Positions 38,701 to 50,032 are shown, counted from the stretch's first letter. The stretch: DNA of 64,000 nt from Carnegiea gigantea (GCA_029747015.1 JAKOGI010000003.1:515001-579000); one strand, 5' to 3'. The notes: generated by a model not told the origin, from the letters alone. Numbers and translations: made by a program.

Positions 38701-41700
38701 AATAAAATTGGGCTTATTTTAAAGCTGACATCTTAAGCTTCAAAACCATGTGGCCCCTCAAGTTGTGGGTCCACTTGAGCTAGCCCAAAAAATGAGCACA
38801 AAAAAAATTACCTTCCGCAGGAATGAATCGGGCACCAATTCTTCCGAAAGGAATATGAGTTTTATCCAGATTTTCGCCACTTGCTTGACTTCTTCATGGT
38901 TTCCAAAGTCCTTGAACTCACATAATAAGAGAAAATATGAGAGTTCCCGTGCACGCTCTTGTTTGACATTTTTCTTCTTGGAAGTTGACCTTAAATAAAA
39001 ATGATGCATATGGAAATATGCATCATACTCTCCGGGTGGTTTTGAGTTTGTCCTCAAACTCGGGAGTTCTTTTTTCTTCTCATACAAGAGGGCATATTTA
39101 TGAAATGGGGTTCTTTGTGGCCAAAAATTATAGGGCATCTCTTGAAGAGCAGTATGAACATGGGGTTGATAAAAGAGGGTAAGGGGAGGGTAGAAACTAG
39201 GGTTAGACTCGGTTGGGAGAGGAGAGGTGAGTAAGAGGTTCTTTTGTAAGACTTTTTGTGATTTGGGGGTTTGGGAAGGTTGAATGGGGCTAGGTTCATG
39301 CTCATCAAATCTTGGAGGTAGGCTCCAATTGACCTCATTATCTACTTCATTATAGGCGTCAAAGATGGGAGGTAGATCAAAGTTAACGTCACTATTTTCT
39401 TGATAATGACCTTCTCCATTAAAGACAAATGGATAGCTAACTTCTTTTTCTTCCTTCATGGCTTCTTCTCATTCGGTCAAGGTGATGAATTCCTTATTGG
39501 GGCAGTCCGAGAGTGCATGACCAAAGCCTTGACACTTAGAACACCTTTTAACGCTCATGCTAGAACTCATGGTAGGACCAGATGTGTATGAGGCTGATTT
39601 GTGGATGTGTTTGGGTTTGAAAATTTGGTCAAGTAGGCAACCTAGGCTCTGATACCAATTGATGTATATGTGGGTGGTAAGTGAACCAAATCAAACTCAA
39701 ATAAACCCAAATAAGAATTGAACCAAAGTAAAGAGAAAATGGAAGGTTGATTGAGATGGAATGAAAATAATAACAAAAAAGAACAAAGGATAAACAAGAC
39801 CTTGCACTTGAGATAATCCTTCGCGGAGCCACTCAAGGACTTGATCTTGGGCAAATCCTCTCGTCTTCACCAAGGAATCACTCCAATTGGAAAAGAAAAG
39901 AGAACCTAGAACACCACTTGAACTTGCCAAAATTCAAGATATAGAACTAGGGATTTTTTTTGGACACAAATGAGAATCACTCTCAAGGTGTTTGTACTAC
40001 TCTTGGAAAAGCTTACAACTCTAAATTCAAATGCAACTACATAACCCACCTATTTATAGGCTAAACAAAGATAACCAAAAGACTTAAAAACTCCTAGCAA
40101 TTAAAACTAGAAAATTAAAAAGGCTTGGAAAATGGAAAAGACTCAACATAAAGGGGTGGGGGAGGTTACAAAGAATATTCTAGGCTTCCAATCAGCTGAA
40201 GACATCCATCTAGAACACTCCAAGTCGTGCATGATGTCATCCACATGATGTCATGTAACCAAAGTCTCTTCATTTGCCCAGCATTTAATCCTTGCAGCAG
40301 CCTTCACTTCAACTGAGCGTAACTCTCATCACACACGTCCAAATCAGGTGATTCTGGGCTTGTTGGAAAGCCCTGGAAATCTATTTTCCAGAATGGGCTC
40401 ATTTGCTCAATTTGGATAAGTAGTTCAAAAGTTATGGTCCGAACATTACACCTATATCCGAACTGGACTGGAGTAGGACAACTTCCCTTTGAGTGCTACT
40501 TTGCCCAATCAAATGACGTCCAAATTAAATAAAATTGAGCTTATTTTAAAGCTGACATCTTAAACTTCAAAACCATGTGGCCCCTCAAGTTGTGGGTCCA
40601 CTTGAGCTAGTCCAAAAAATGAGCACAAAAAAAATAACCTTCCGCAGGGATAAATCGGGCACCAATTCTTCCGGAAGGAATATGAGTTTTATCCAGATTT
40701 TCGCCACTTGCTTGACTTCTTCATGGTTTCTAAAGTCCTTGAACTCACATAATAAGAGAAAATATGAGAGTTCCCATGCACGCTCTTGTTTGACAGTTTT
40801 CCTCTTGGAAGTTGACCTTAAATAAAAATGATGCATATGGAAATATGCATCATCTTATGCCAAGTCCTCCATGTTGTTTAGGACGACATACTTCATTCCA
40901 AAGGACGTCGTTACCATTATTATTAGAATTTCACAAAAAATCTTTCATGATTTTCTCTAACCGACTAGCAATGCTAATTGGGATGGTGAATAAAGACATG
41001 CAATAGATAGGCAGACTACACAAAGTGCTTTTCAAAAGGGTCAATCTACCCCCTCTAGACAAAAGCTTAGACTTCCCGCCTGCTAATCTCTTATGGAACC
41101 TCTCAACAACTGAGTCCCAAATAGCTATGCTCTCATAAGGAGCACCAGGAGGAAGAGCAAGGTAAAAAGAAGGCAGACAATCAATTCCACACCTAAAGAA
41201 ACGGGCTAAAACATGAACATTAGACACGCCGCCTACAGGAATGTGTGCACGTTTGGAAAGGTTGACCCTTAGTCCAGACATAGCTTCAAAAAGCAGAATG
41301 ATGCACCTTAAGTAACCCAAATTACTCTCGTCTGGCTAGCAAAAAACAAGGGCACCGTCGGCAAAGAGAAAATGAGATATCAAGAAACCGTCGAAATGAA
41401 GGTTGCTAATATGAAAGTCAATCAAGAAACCCTCCTCACTTGTTTTAATCACCAACTTACTGAGAGTCTCCATAACCAAAATGAACAATAAAGGCAACAA
41501 AGGATGCCTTAGACTTCTTAAGCTTGAGAAACAACCAGATGCTTCATCATTAACCAAGATAGAGAAGCGCGCAATGGAAATACAAAAAAAGATCCATTTC
41601 CTCCACTTGTTAGGAAAGCCTATTTTCTCAAGAATAGCCAAAAGGAAACTCCAAGAGACATGATCATTAGTCTTCTCAATGCCAAACTTACACAGAATAC

Positions 41701-44700
41701 TAGAAATCTCATATCTGATATACGAATGAATGCACTCGATCAACGCAGCATCCAAAATTTGACGGCCAGGAAAAAAGCATGCTCCGATGGACCCACAACT
41801 TTAGCAACAACTTTCCTCAATCTTGAAGTGAGAACTTTGGCAAGAATCTTATATACACTCCATACCAAACTGATGAGCCTAAAAAACTTAATATCATATG
41901 GGGCAGCCACTTTGGGAATCAAACTAATAAAAAATAGCATTTAAATTTTTCTCAAAGATACCTTTATTATGAAAGTCAGAAAAAATCTTTAGTAAAATCT
42001 TTTTCAAGATCCTAGCATCATCAAGGCTAATAGAGGCAAAAGCAATACCAGCAAGAAAAATCCTTGATGGCTGATCTTCATGATACAGATTTTCATAGAA
42101 GCGAACAATCACATTATTGATCGAGGCAGCATCAACGTAAAGCTCGCCTTCCACTGTAATTTTGTGAATAGCGTTAAACTTTCTTCTCCTATTTACCACC
42201 TGGTCGATTTTTATACTCCTGTCATTATTATAAAGAATCTAAAACAAACCGACAAGAAAGAACCTCCTTATGGGTGCTTCACCCACTTATTCTTCTATTC
42301 GGGACTTTTTTGTTTGTATGCAAAAAGAACCCTACCACAAAGTCTGGCAAAAAGCTAACTTACAAAGTTTGATATACCCTTGAATCCTATGAAATGTGAA
42401 CCCCAGAAGTTTAAGCTTATACTGAAGGAATTTGCAGCACCAAGCCAAGCATACAACTCTAAAGCTTCAGACACTAGAAAGGATAGAAGACACTATCCAC
42501 AAAATTAAAATTAGTTTACTACATTAAATGGCATAAATGAATGAGAATTGAGATCTTTGACCAAACAATCAATCTATATATTTGAAACAAAGCTGCCAAA
42601 AAATCTGCACCCTAACAGCCAAATCTTAGTTACTACAAGCATCCCTTCTCCATAATGCGTACTAGGGGTGCGCAATAGGCCGGGTACCCATTAGGTCAAG
42701 TGGGTCGGCCATTTAAAATAGGGTGAATAAAGGGCCGGGTCAATAATAGGATGGCCCATTAAAGCATATTAACAGGTCAGCCCATTAACGGTCCGTTTAG
42801 TGACCCGTTACTTTTTCAACGTACTTGTCACGCTAATTACCATGCTACAATTAGTTAAACTTATTCCCAGCACTTTAGTTTTTTTGCGCATGTTTGTTCA
42901 ATTTTTAAAAAGGCCAAAAGTGGGTTGTACACAGGCCGACCCGACCCGACCCAACCCAACCCATTCATTTACGTAAAAGGCTCAACCCAACCCAAATCGT
43001 CAACAGGTTGGCCATGACCCAACTTGGCCCTCCTCATAAACAGGCCGACCCTAACCTAATCCAGTCCATTGCCCACCGATAATGCATACACAATCCAACC
43101 CACCTACAACATAAATGACTTCCAAGTTCTAACCCTCCGCAAGCAATTCTCATCTCAAAGAACAATCCCCAAATCTCTCTCTTGCCCCCCATCCAAACCC
43201 CTTTCCCACCTACAACACAATGAAAGAGAAGTGTACGGATACCAGCATCACCACACAATTTTACCCAAACTTTTCACCCAAGTTTCCTGGTTTCTCTACT
43301 GAAGAGCAGGTTAAATACAAGTATACAACAGCAAATCCCTGAACATTGGACATACATCTAGACAACCTTCAGACCCTTTATCCCCCTGCTCTCCCCTAGA
43401 ATCAGCTAAAAAGAAAGGAAAAAAAACTAAAATCTCGCATTTGGAGGAATAAAGAACCTAGTTCCATTTGCTTGATCAGACTAAGCAGGGAACATGAATT
43501 GGCACAACTATGAAATCAATTATACGCATAGAATTAGAGCTAAGAAACGACGTGCAATATTAACAAAAATCAGTTCTTGAAGCAATGCCCATTGTAAGCA
43601 TTGATTCGACAAGCCAGCATAAATACAACATAATGCAAACTTTTCGTCTTCAAAGCATCTACTAACCTTCACACAATTAGCAACCTCCATGGCAAATTCA
43701 ATGCTGACAAGAGGAGAAGGTTCCAGTTCATACTCCAAGTCACTATCATCATCCTGCAAGCGAATGACCAACAATGGAATAAGAAAACGTTCAACAGAAA
43801 AGAAAAACATATACCTTGACGCAATGAAGGAAGATAATCAAGGTCAGACATTTAATCCGCATATAGCCTTTGTTCTTTTAAAAGGAAAAGAAATATATAT
43901 TACACACATCAAGAGCAAAAGCATGGATGCAAAGCTAGCATCCTACAAAGACTCTTGTTTCTTTCATGTGAAATGCACCAAAAAGAATCACATGTGGGAA
44001 TAAAAGAGCATTCTTGTTTTTAGGTTTCCTACCAAAGAAGCCCTCCCAAACAAAGAGATGATTCCTAATGGAGCTAGATGCAACCCAAGAGATACTCACA
44101 CCACTAAAGGCTAGTTCCCAAAAAGCTCTTGCAAAAGGACAATGAATTAGCAACTGATCTGGTGATCCCCTCTATTTGCATACAGAGCACTTATTCACCA
44201 AGATCTCCCCCCCCCCTTTTTGCAGATTATTGCAAGTCAAAATACTCCAATGTGATGGTTCCTAAACAAAACAAAACAAAACAAAAAAGAGATCTTAGCG
44301 AAGTCATCAATTTCCAAATAAGCTTTCACAGGAAACAATCTCTTGAAATGGCGGCAAATGTGAAGAAGACAAAGAAAGAAGGCAAGTGAAGCACCTATTC
44401 CCAAATTTAGCCTATTGTTCACCAGTCTTCAATAATATTTCAGCTAAATTCTTCCTGAATTCAGTTGAGTATACTCCCTGAATTAGTAAGCAACCAATGC
44501 TTTCTAACTCGACATTCCAGTAAAAACAGCCTGGATCTTCTGCATCTCCATCCTGCAGATATGCTACCCGAAACGACTGTTCAAGAAGCCTACAATAAAT
44601 GAGACTTCATGGTGTGGTTTGGTGGGCTGTCTGTCTGCATTTACATTAATTAACTAATTAATTCATCAATACAATTTTTTGCTCTTTCTTTTATGTCCAT

Positions 44701-47700
44701 TTTTCCTTCCTTCAAAATTTAGATTACACCAGACTAAAGCAATATTCGTCACTCGGCCTTGACCTTGTTTTTGCCTGATGTACCAGTCAGCACCTAAGTC
44801 ATGGCCTTGGGGGGCCAACAAGTATAGCCTCTCTACAATCCAACGGTAATGCTTCCCCCTCCCCCCCCACACCACTTACCTAAGCCACTGAGCATCACCC
44901 CAAGTCATAGATATGACTTTTTATTTATTTTTTCATTCTTTCTTTGTATATTTCTCTACTTAGTTATTCAATCTCCGATAGTCTGCTTTTCTTTATGAGG
45001 AAAACAGAATATGTTAAATATATCATAATACAATTTGTGAATGCAACGCTAGCTTCCTACTAAAGGACTATGATCCACACACACCACAGCAGCAGCACCA
45101 GCACCAGCAACATCAATGACAACAAAAGACGAAGAATAGCAAAAAGTCCTTTTTATCCCAAAAATGAAGAGTCTAGATCAAATAATCTTAATCATCTAAA
45201 GAGGAGTTTTCACATCTTTAAACACTTCTTTGGCTTCACTCTCACGCAATGCTCTGAAGACTGAAACACAGCATAAGTTAGTTAACTTGGCATTTTTCTT
45301 ACATTTGCTATCAAAGAGACCTTCCCAAACCAGAGATGATTCCTAGTAGAGGTTGAAGCTCACCAAGAGACATCCAACAACTAAAAGTTCGGTCCCAAAG
45401 AGGTCCTAAAATTGACATGAGGCAGAAGGTGATCATTGATTCTAATCCCCCCTTTCCAAATCAGTTTCCATGGATGAAACCTTTGCAATCACCTCTAAAT
45501 TTTGGCTTTGACGTATAAGTTCACTAATCAGGGAATCACTCAACCAATTTGGTATGAGGATTGTTGGCAGGCCCTTTTCCTACAGGCATAAATCCAATCC
45601 TAGGACTCTCTGGGAAGCTGGTCCCGGTATAAATAATTGGAAGTTTTTTTCGAAATAGCTACAATTGAATGTGTATCAACTGCGGTGGATCATTAAGCAC
45701 TGCAGACGCATACACAAACTTGGGATAAGTCTAGTCGTCGGAGTTTATCTGGAACAAACTTCCCTTATTTTTGCCTTCTTATTATACGGGCTGGTTCCCA
45801 TCAGATCCTATACCTATGCCCCTGGTTGGATTTTTCACAAGCAGACACTAACATACTAATTTTATAATGCACTGCACCAATGAGACATGGGACATTGTTT
45901 GGGGACATAGGACCTCTAAGCCAAATACATGAATCCAACAGGAACACGGCAAGTAAGGAATATGAAGCATACTAAGATATCAACCTTAAAGAGCTTACGT
46001 GGGGAGAGGGGGCGATACAAGCTTCCTCAATAGCCTTCTAAGTTCTAAATAAGGAACTCAACAGTCCTTTCATTGGTCATGTTGTTTGATAGCCAGTAGT
46101 TACATCATCGATCAAGAAAAGACCATGGATAGAAGTCCAAGAAAATAAACAATCGCAACAAAAGCGAGGTTACTTAGACTTGACTATAATATCTTTAAAA
46201 AGTACACATCAATTGCATGCAAAGGCTTTTTTTAATTTGAAAATTTGCATACTTTTTAGCCCAAAATGAAGTGCCAAGAACTTAATTGTCCACATAACTA
46301 GTCAGCATGAAAAAGTTATGCATCAGAAAACTAAGAAAAAAGAGGTTCTATTTCATACATTAAGCAAAAATTTATGTGAACACTACATTGATAAACTGTA
46401 AGCTTTTACATTCTACTTATGATTCAGAAGATGTTCACAAGAATATCATTTCATAATTTATAGTAGCAACACGCCCCCCCAGGAGAGAAGAAGAAGAAAA
46501 GCAGAACACTTATCCAATAACATTGCAAAATCCGAACAAGGCCACACGATTACATTCCAAGTCCTCCACAACGAAGTAATTTGCCATAACGTTTTGACAT
46601 GTTATGGGACAAGCCAGAGTTGGCAAATCTTATTTACAGCATATCAGGGCTATGGAAACAAAATATATGTATAAGAACCAGTAAAGTGTTCACCTTCAGA
46701 TTACCCCAAAAAAAAAAAAAAATTATATCATCACACAAAAGAATGACATAATGTGGAAAATACTAAGCAAACAACTCTACATGATTAGCCAATCCTTCTT
46801 CTTAGAGATTACACAGAAATACATCCAAGTTGAACCAACCTCTCACTAATTCATCGCTTTCAACCGCAAGAAGAAGATATAGGCAAAGCACCAGGCCAGG
46901 TCCATTATCCCATCTCATATCAGTTGTTTGGAACAAGATAATTCAAGCATCCCTGATTTGAAAACCCTTGATTGCTGAATAAGCAATGATAGAGGCCCCA
47001 AGTCAAGACCCTTTTTTTTTTGAGTATTGATTGGGCCTAAATTTATGAGTTCAATGGGATTGAGCAAATTGTTTTCAGTTATAAGCACAACCAATAACTG
47101 TTGGATTGGAAATTTTGTCCGCTAAATGGATAGAAACACACCTAATAGATCAATCCTGTCGGTAAAAAAAGAATTCTACATGTAATTTTGGAGGTAAGGG
47201 AAATTGCAAATAACAATCTATGAGTTCTTACAACCTTGCCCTATACAATCCAAGAACTTCTCATTCATCTAATGCAGACATATCAATCAATTTATATCGA
47301 ATCAAGACAAACAATCGTGTCCTGACTCAAGAACCAGCAAATTGTTTTACGGGCTTTTGTTGCTGAACTATCTTTACATATCGTTCAAGATATCGTTCAT
47401 TAAAAGTATTGACGTGCCTCAACATTAAGGAGCATCAAATTACGAAGACAGAACACAGGAACAGCTCTTCCCCATACCACTCTATCGCAAACTAGCGGCA
47501 TCAGCAGAAGGAACACCGCCCCCTCCCCCCCCCCCCCCCCCCTCGGCCAAAGGAAAAAAAACCCGTAAAACAAACAAAAATTGCGGGCACAGCAGCAACA
47601 CAAGGGAAGTCAAGATCAGCTGACCATAGGCTGAGCCCCTTCTTCAATGTCGTCAGGAAGGGGCTGCAGATAGGCTAGATGGCGCCATAACATTTGACAT

Positions 47701-47988
47701 TCCCGAGCACTGGCTATCTCAATTTCTGGCTTCTTCACCACGGCGTCCCAATCAATCTTCACGTCTGGCGATTGCGCCACTTCTCGAAGCAGCGCCAGCA
47801 CTTGTTCCGGCTTATACCTAATTTCATCGACAACCAAAACACACATATTTTCAGCCATCGAAATCAACAAAAAGGTGCCGGAAAACTCAAAGGCGAGGGA
47901 TGGAGGAAGGGACAAACCTCTGCAAAAGAATGCAAACGTCTTCTTCACCAATTTCACCCTTCTTATTCCTCCCTGAGGCGTCAATCAT
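26282..47988 (-). CDS. Single-repeat MYB/homeodomain-like nuclear protein with transposon-filled introns
   Basis: Six exons: 47988-47918, 47817-47625, 43753-43667, 32037-31672, 30237-30099 and 27297-26282. Every junction is GT...AG and phases match. The total is 1872 nt, i.e. 623 aa plus stop. The N-terminus (MIDASGRNKK) leads into a conserved plant block, LALLREVAQSPDVKIDWDA, then LWRHLAY. Exon 3 is acidic (DDDSDLEYELE). A MYB repeat spans about residues 199-245, with the three tryptophans at 200, 220 and 241 in HWSYEEDLELI, GNWANIVKG and RWAIIRKK. A basic patch (SRKKRK) precedes it. The C-terminus is Ser/Thr/Ala-rich and probably disordered. The layout matches uncharacterised plant 'homeodomain-like' proteins such as the At1g58220 type. 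DNA or chromatin binding is inferred. Introns of 11.6, 3.9 and 2.8 kb hold transposons. The model is from sequence alone. Confidence 0.88.
28750..28985. mobile_element. Small foldback MITE in intron 5 of the MYB-like gene
   Basis: The left arm contains TTTTTGGAATATAATAATCC. The right arm contains its near-exact reverse complement, GAATTATTATATTCCAAAAA. The arms lie about 160 bp apart, with an AT-rich interior. I could not define a target duplication. Confidence 0.65.
30420..30492 (-). tRNA. tRNA-Glu-like gene with predicted anticodon UUA (possible suppressor or pseudogene)
   Basis: The 73-nt minus-strand sequence folds as a cloverleaf. The acceptor stem TCCGTTG/CAACGGA is perfect, as is the T stem CCGGG/CCCGG. 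The B-box GGTTCAAATCC matches the consensus. The anticodon arm is TCTGG-GTTTATC-CCAGG, placing TTA at positions 34-36. The acceptor and T arms match plant tRNA-Glu, while the anticodon arm and a C:A pair in the D stem differ. A short T run follows on the minus strand and could serve as a Pol III terminator. It lies in intron 4 of the MYB-like gene, on the same strand. A UUA anticodon would read UAA stops; decay of a tRNA-Glu copy is the simpler view. Confidence 0.6.
32084..32112. repeat. (AC)n-(GC)n-(AC)n microsatellite
   Basis: Alternating purine-pyrimidine tract ACACAC then CGCGCG then CACACA in intron 3 of the MYB-like gene. Such tracts can adopt Z-DNA. Confidence 0.9.
32620..33910 (+). 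mobile_element. hAT-type DNA transposon, truncated, with 8-bp TSD
   Basis: The element is flanked by an exact 8-bp duplication, ATCTGACG (32612-32619 and 33911-33918), the size hAT transposases make. The ends form an imperfect inverted repeat (CTGTGTTTAAAAAAGC versus CTTAGATTAAAAAAGC). The left 150 bp are strongly GC-rich with repeated GCGCGC motifs. The element retains only the N-terminal BED-finger part of a transposase, so it is a deletion derivative. It sits in intron 3 of the MYB-like gene, opposite in coding direction. Confidence 0.85.
33610..33909 (+). pseudogene. BED zinc-finger remnant of a hAT transposase
   Basis: The frame starts MEDTSGTPTGSVSSK and reaches FYCNFCGVRTMGRVFRLK. It meets an in-frame TAA where other hAT proteins usually have Gln, then continues HLAGGYRNTVGCKKVPEHV. 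The CX2C pair and the later His and Cys fit a BED DNA-binding finger. The rest of the transposase, including the RNase H-like and dimerisation domains, is missing. It ends at the element's right terminus. Confidence 0.8.
33940..34640. repeat. Dispersed repeat with ACACGGG/CCGTGTC-rich edges
   Basis: Both edges are enriched in CACGGG and GTGTCCG-type words in opposite orientation, a pattern seen in plant hAT MITEs. I could not fix ends or a target duplication. The interior has no gene. Confidence 0.35.
35205..35330 (-). mobile_element. Au-SINE-like fragment
   Basis: The plus strand holds CCCAGTGTGGGTC, then GGGGAGATCCAG, ACGCAACCTTACC and GTAGAGAGGCTG. These correspond to the reverse complement of the plant Au SINE. 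The CAACAACGATAACG stretch fits its 3' tail. It lies in intron 3 of the MYB-like gene. A related piece lies at 54601-54705. Confidence 0.6.
35753..35797. repeat. (CT)n microsatellite
   Basis: About 45 bp of CT dinucleotides, interrupted once, in intron 3 of the MYB-like gene. Confidence 0.95.
37831..39025 (-). repeat. 3' LTR of the small LTR retrotransposon
   Basis: It begins TGATGTATATGTGGG and ends AATATGCATCA on the plus strand. It differs from the partner LTR by scattered substitutions and small indels only. Confidence 0.93.
39502..39543 (-). CDS. Gag-type CCHC zinc knuckle in the LTR element interior
   Basis: The minus strand encodes CSKCQGFGHALSDC, a CX2CX4HX4C knuckle of retrotransposon Gag, shortly after the primer-binding site. 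A separate 233-codon frame (39459-38758, starting MKEEKEVSYPF) runs downstream into the 3' LTR. Both look like remnants of a longer gag-pol region. Confidence 0.7.
39660..40852 (-). repeat. 5' LTR of the small LTR retrotransposon
   Basis: Partner of the LTR at 37831-39025. It lies next to the tRNA-Met primer-binding site, which fixes it as the 5' LTR on the minus strand. Confidence 0.93.
42663..43081. mobile_element. hAT MITE in intron 3 of the MYB-like gene
   Basis: It starts TAGGGGTGCGCAA and ends in a degenerate counterpart (GCCCACCGATA). It is flanked by an 8-bp duplication with one mismatch (ATGCGTAC, 42655-42662; ATGCATAC, 43082-43089). The interior is rich in GGCCGACCC/GGGTCGGCC words. 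It belongs to the same family as 48772-49364 but is more decayed. Confidence 0.7.
43860..44165 (-). pseudogene. LINE 3' fragment (RT-associated zinc-binding region)
   Basis: The minus strand reads LIHCPFARAFWELAFSGVS and continues to WEGFFGRKPKNKNALLFPHV. This is the typical C-terminal region of plant LINE ORF2. It is a short 5'-truncated insert in intron 2 of the MYB-like gene. Confidence 0.75.
45300..45480 (-). pseudogene. Second, more decayed LINE 3' fragment
   Basis: The minus strand matches the same LINE C-terminal region as 43860-44165 in outline (a short stretch ending in LGPLWDRTFSCW), with more frame changes. It also lies in intron 2 of the MYB-like gene. Confidence 0.5.
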
Positions 47989-48290
47989 GGCTTCGAATCC
48001 TACTGCAAACGTAATTCGTCAGAACTAGGCACTGAAGAGCACATCAAATGTGTCTCTAAAACCCTAGACTTTGGGTTTAGGAGTATGATGAGGCAACAAC
48101 AACGACTCTAAAACCCTAACAAACTCTGCCGATTATGTGTGAATTGCAGGGGTGTGCGACGCAATCTGCAGAGCGAGAGGAAGAAGAAAAGGAGCGCGAA
48201 AGGGGGGGGGCCGAGAGAGAGAGAGAGGAAGAGGGCGGGGGGGAGAAAGAACGGAGAAAGTATCTGTGTGATAGTGACCGATTGTAGAAG
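47989..48290 (-). promoter_or_regulatory. 5' UTR and promoter region of the MYB-like gene
   Basis: Directly upstream of the start codon. It contains a GA/CT-rich tract (48170-48260), as in many plant 5' leaders and core promoters. No confident TATA box is visible. Confidence 0.4.
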
Positions 48291-48771
48291 AGCGTTGTGT
48301 TGAGGGAGATTATGAGACTATTCGATGCACCGGTTGACAAAGCGGAGAGAGACCTGAAAAAAAGGAATTTGAAAAAACTGGAAGGTCAAGCAATTAATCC
48401 CAAAGCGACGAGCACTCGGTCAAAAGCTACAGAATTCAACTGCAAAGTTGATCCTATCTCAAATTTTTTTATTTATTTACTATAATTAGTCAGATTCAAA
48501 GAAGCTATGGAAGACATGCATTAATAATTTAGACCGCTGTAAATAATTTATCTTATATTTATATACCATGAAGAAAATGATCACCCAAAAAATATGCATC
48601 AAAATCTCTTATAATTATCAAGATCTCCTACTTAGTAAAAGCCAACATATTTTATATAATTCAAAAAGTTGATTCTACCACCTAAGAAATCAAAATCATG
48701 TAACAATCAAGACCTCCCAGCACAAATGAAAGGCTAGCCTCCAACTTAAGAGATAAACCATGTAGCATCAT

Positions 48772-49364
48772 TAGGGGTGGGTAACGGATCAGGTATCCAT
48801 TGGGTTAAACGATCTACCCGTTTAAAATAAGATTAATAAAGGGTCTGGTTAATAATGGACTTGGCCATTAATGGGCAAGCCCATTAAGGTATATTAACGG
48901 GCTAGATTAGGCGAGCCCATTAACGGCCCGTTTAGTGATCCATTATTTTTTAACTTAATTGATACACTAGTTTACATGTTCCAATTAGTTAACCTCATTA
49001 TCAACACTTTGTACATAACAATAATAATTTACACCGTTGTTTAGTATAAATTTGTTCCTTTTTAAATGGTCCAAAGCGGACCGCCTATGTGCCGACTTCA
49101 CCTGACCCTTTTATTAGCTGGATTGTGTATTTTCTAACTTTAAATTTGGATCAATTTAATTTGGTTGGAAAATTACAATATATTAGTTAGAAAATTAACT
49201 AACCAAAAACACTCATTAGGTGATAATGGCGGGTTATGGGCGGACCGGGTTCATTTGGCCCATAGCCCAGCCCAACTCATTAATAAATATACTGGACCCA
49301 ATCCAACCCGTTTAGTTAATGAGCTAATCCATTTCGGCCCAATCCAATTCGTTACCTACCCCTA
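48772..49364. mobile_element. hAT MITE with exact 8-bp TSD
   Basis: Terminal inverted repeat TAGGGGTGGGTAACG versus CGTTACCTACCCCTA. Exact 8-bp duplication AGCATCAT at 48764-48771 and 49365-49372. The interior of 593 bp is non-coding, with repeated GGCCCATTAA and GGCCCGTT-type words. It lies upstream of the MYB-like gene. Confidence 0.92.
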
Positions 49365-49372
49365 AGCATCAT

Positions 49373-50030
49373 AAAGAGGAGAATTAAACTTCATTAACGA
49401 CCGACTTAATTGCGTAATCACGTGCGATCTTTCTCACTACCCTCAATTGTGCTTGATTTGCTCAATAATAGTCTTACCAATCTCCCATACATCACGGCCT
49501 CTTGTGATATTTGCACTACTCATTTTAATTTTAATTTTTTATTTTTATGGTGATACTTTTATTTAATTATGTTACATTGTACCAGTGAATTAACTAAAGT
49601 TATACAAAGTTCAAAACATACTCTTCTTTTAAACGAGTCTTTGTTGAATTGACATATTTTATTAGAATTATTGAAAATAGAAGTCAAATAAAATTCAAAA
49701 CACATTGTAAAACCATACAGAGATAGAACCTGAACTGATGTATTAGTCACCTATATTGCTATAACTTTCATAAGAGGTATAATTTGAATCTAGAAAGAGA
49801 AACAAGAGAAAAGAATTTAAATTATGTAATTAGTTTAATTAAAAAATTTAAATATACTTTAATAACTTTTTGATGAAAAAAATATTTTAATAATTGAATT
49901 AGTTAATATATTTCCCCCTTTTTATTCGCTGTCTAACTTACAGTTGTAGAATTTATTTGCCTTCTAATTTTTAGTCGCCTTCTAATTAATATATTTGCCA
50001 TTTCTAACTAGTAATTTAACTAGTCAACAT
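49373..50030. other. AT-rich intergenic sequence, no gene seen
   Basis: Strongly AT-rich with several TTAATTAA-like stretches. I see no coding potential and no element ends. Confidence 0.4.
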
Positions 50031-50032
50031 AT

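Larger units (their letters stand above)
37831..40852 (-). mobile_element. Small non-autonomous LTR retrotransposon with intact LTRs and TSD
   Basis: Two near-identical LTRs (37831-39025, 1195 bp; 39660-40852, 1193 bp) flank a 634-bp interior. The exact 5-bp duplication TCTTA lies at 37826-37830 and 40853-40857. LTR ends are TG...CA. Two bases inside the right LTR is TGGTATCAGAGC on the minus strand (39646-39657), the primer-binding site for initiator tRNA-Met, so transcription runs on the minus strand. The interior encodes a CCHC knuckle and a downstream frame but no protease, RT or integrase. It must have moved with proteins from another element. The similar LTRs indicate a recent insertion into the LINE. 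Confidence 0.93.
36664..42240 (-). mobile_element. LINE retrotransposon, 5'-truncated and split by an LTR element
   Basis: On the minus strand, from about 42200 to 36880, pieces of a plant LINE ORF2 follow in order: a pre-RT segment (NRRRKFNAIHKITVEGEL), reverse transcriptase, and the C-terminal zinc-binding RT-associated region. The RT site reads FADGALVF where an FADD/YADD motif is expected, and the RQGDPLSP motif is damaged. Several frame changes are present, so it is dead. The endonuclease domain is missing. The 3' end is a C run then eight A (plus strand T then G, 36665-36684), a LINE-like tail. Removing 37831-40852 joins HGGLGIR to MNEAFKTKWLW, proving the LTR element came later. It lies in intron 3 of the MYB-like gene. 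Confidence 0.85.

Noticed and set aside
48297..48485. Plus-strand 62-codon frame upstream of the MYB-like gene
   Set aside because: The charged, simple composition and promoter position suggest chance; no splice or family support.
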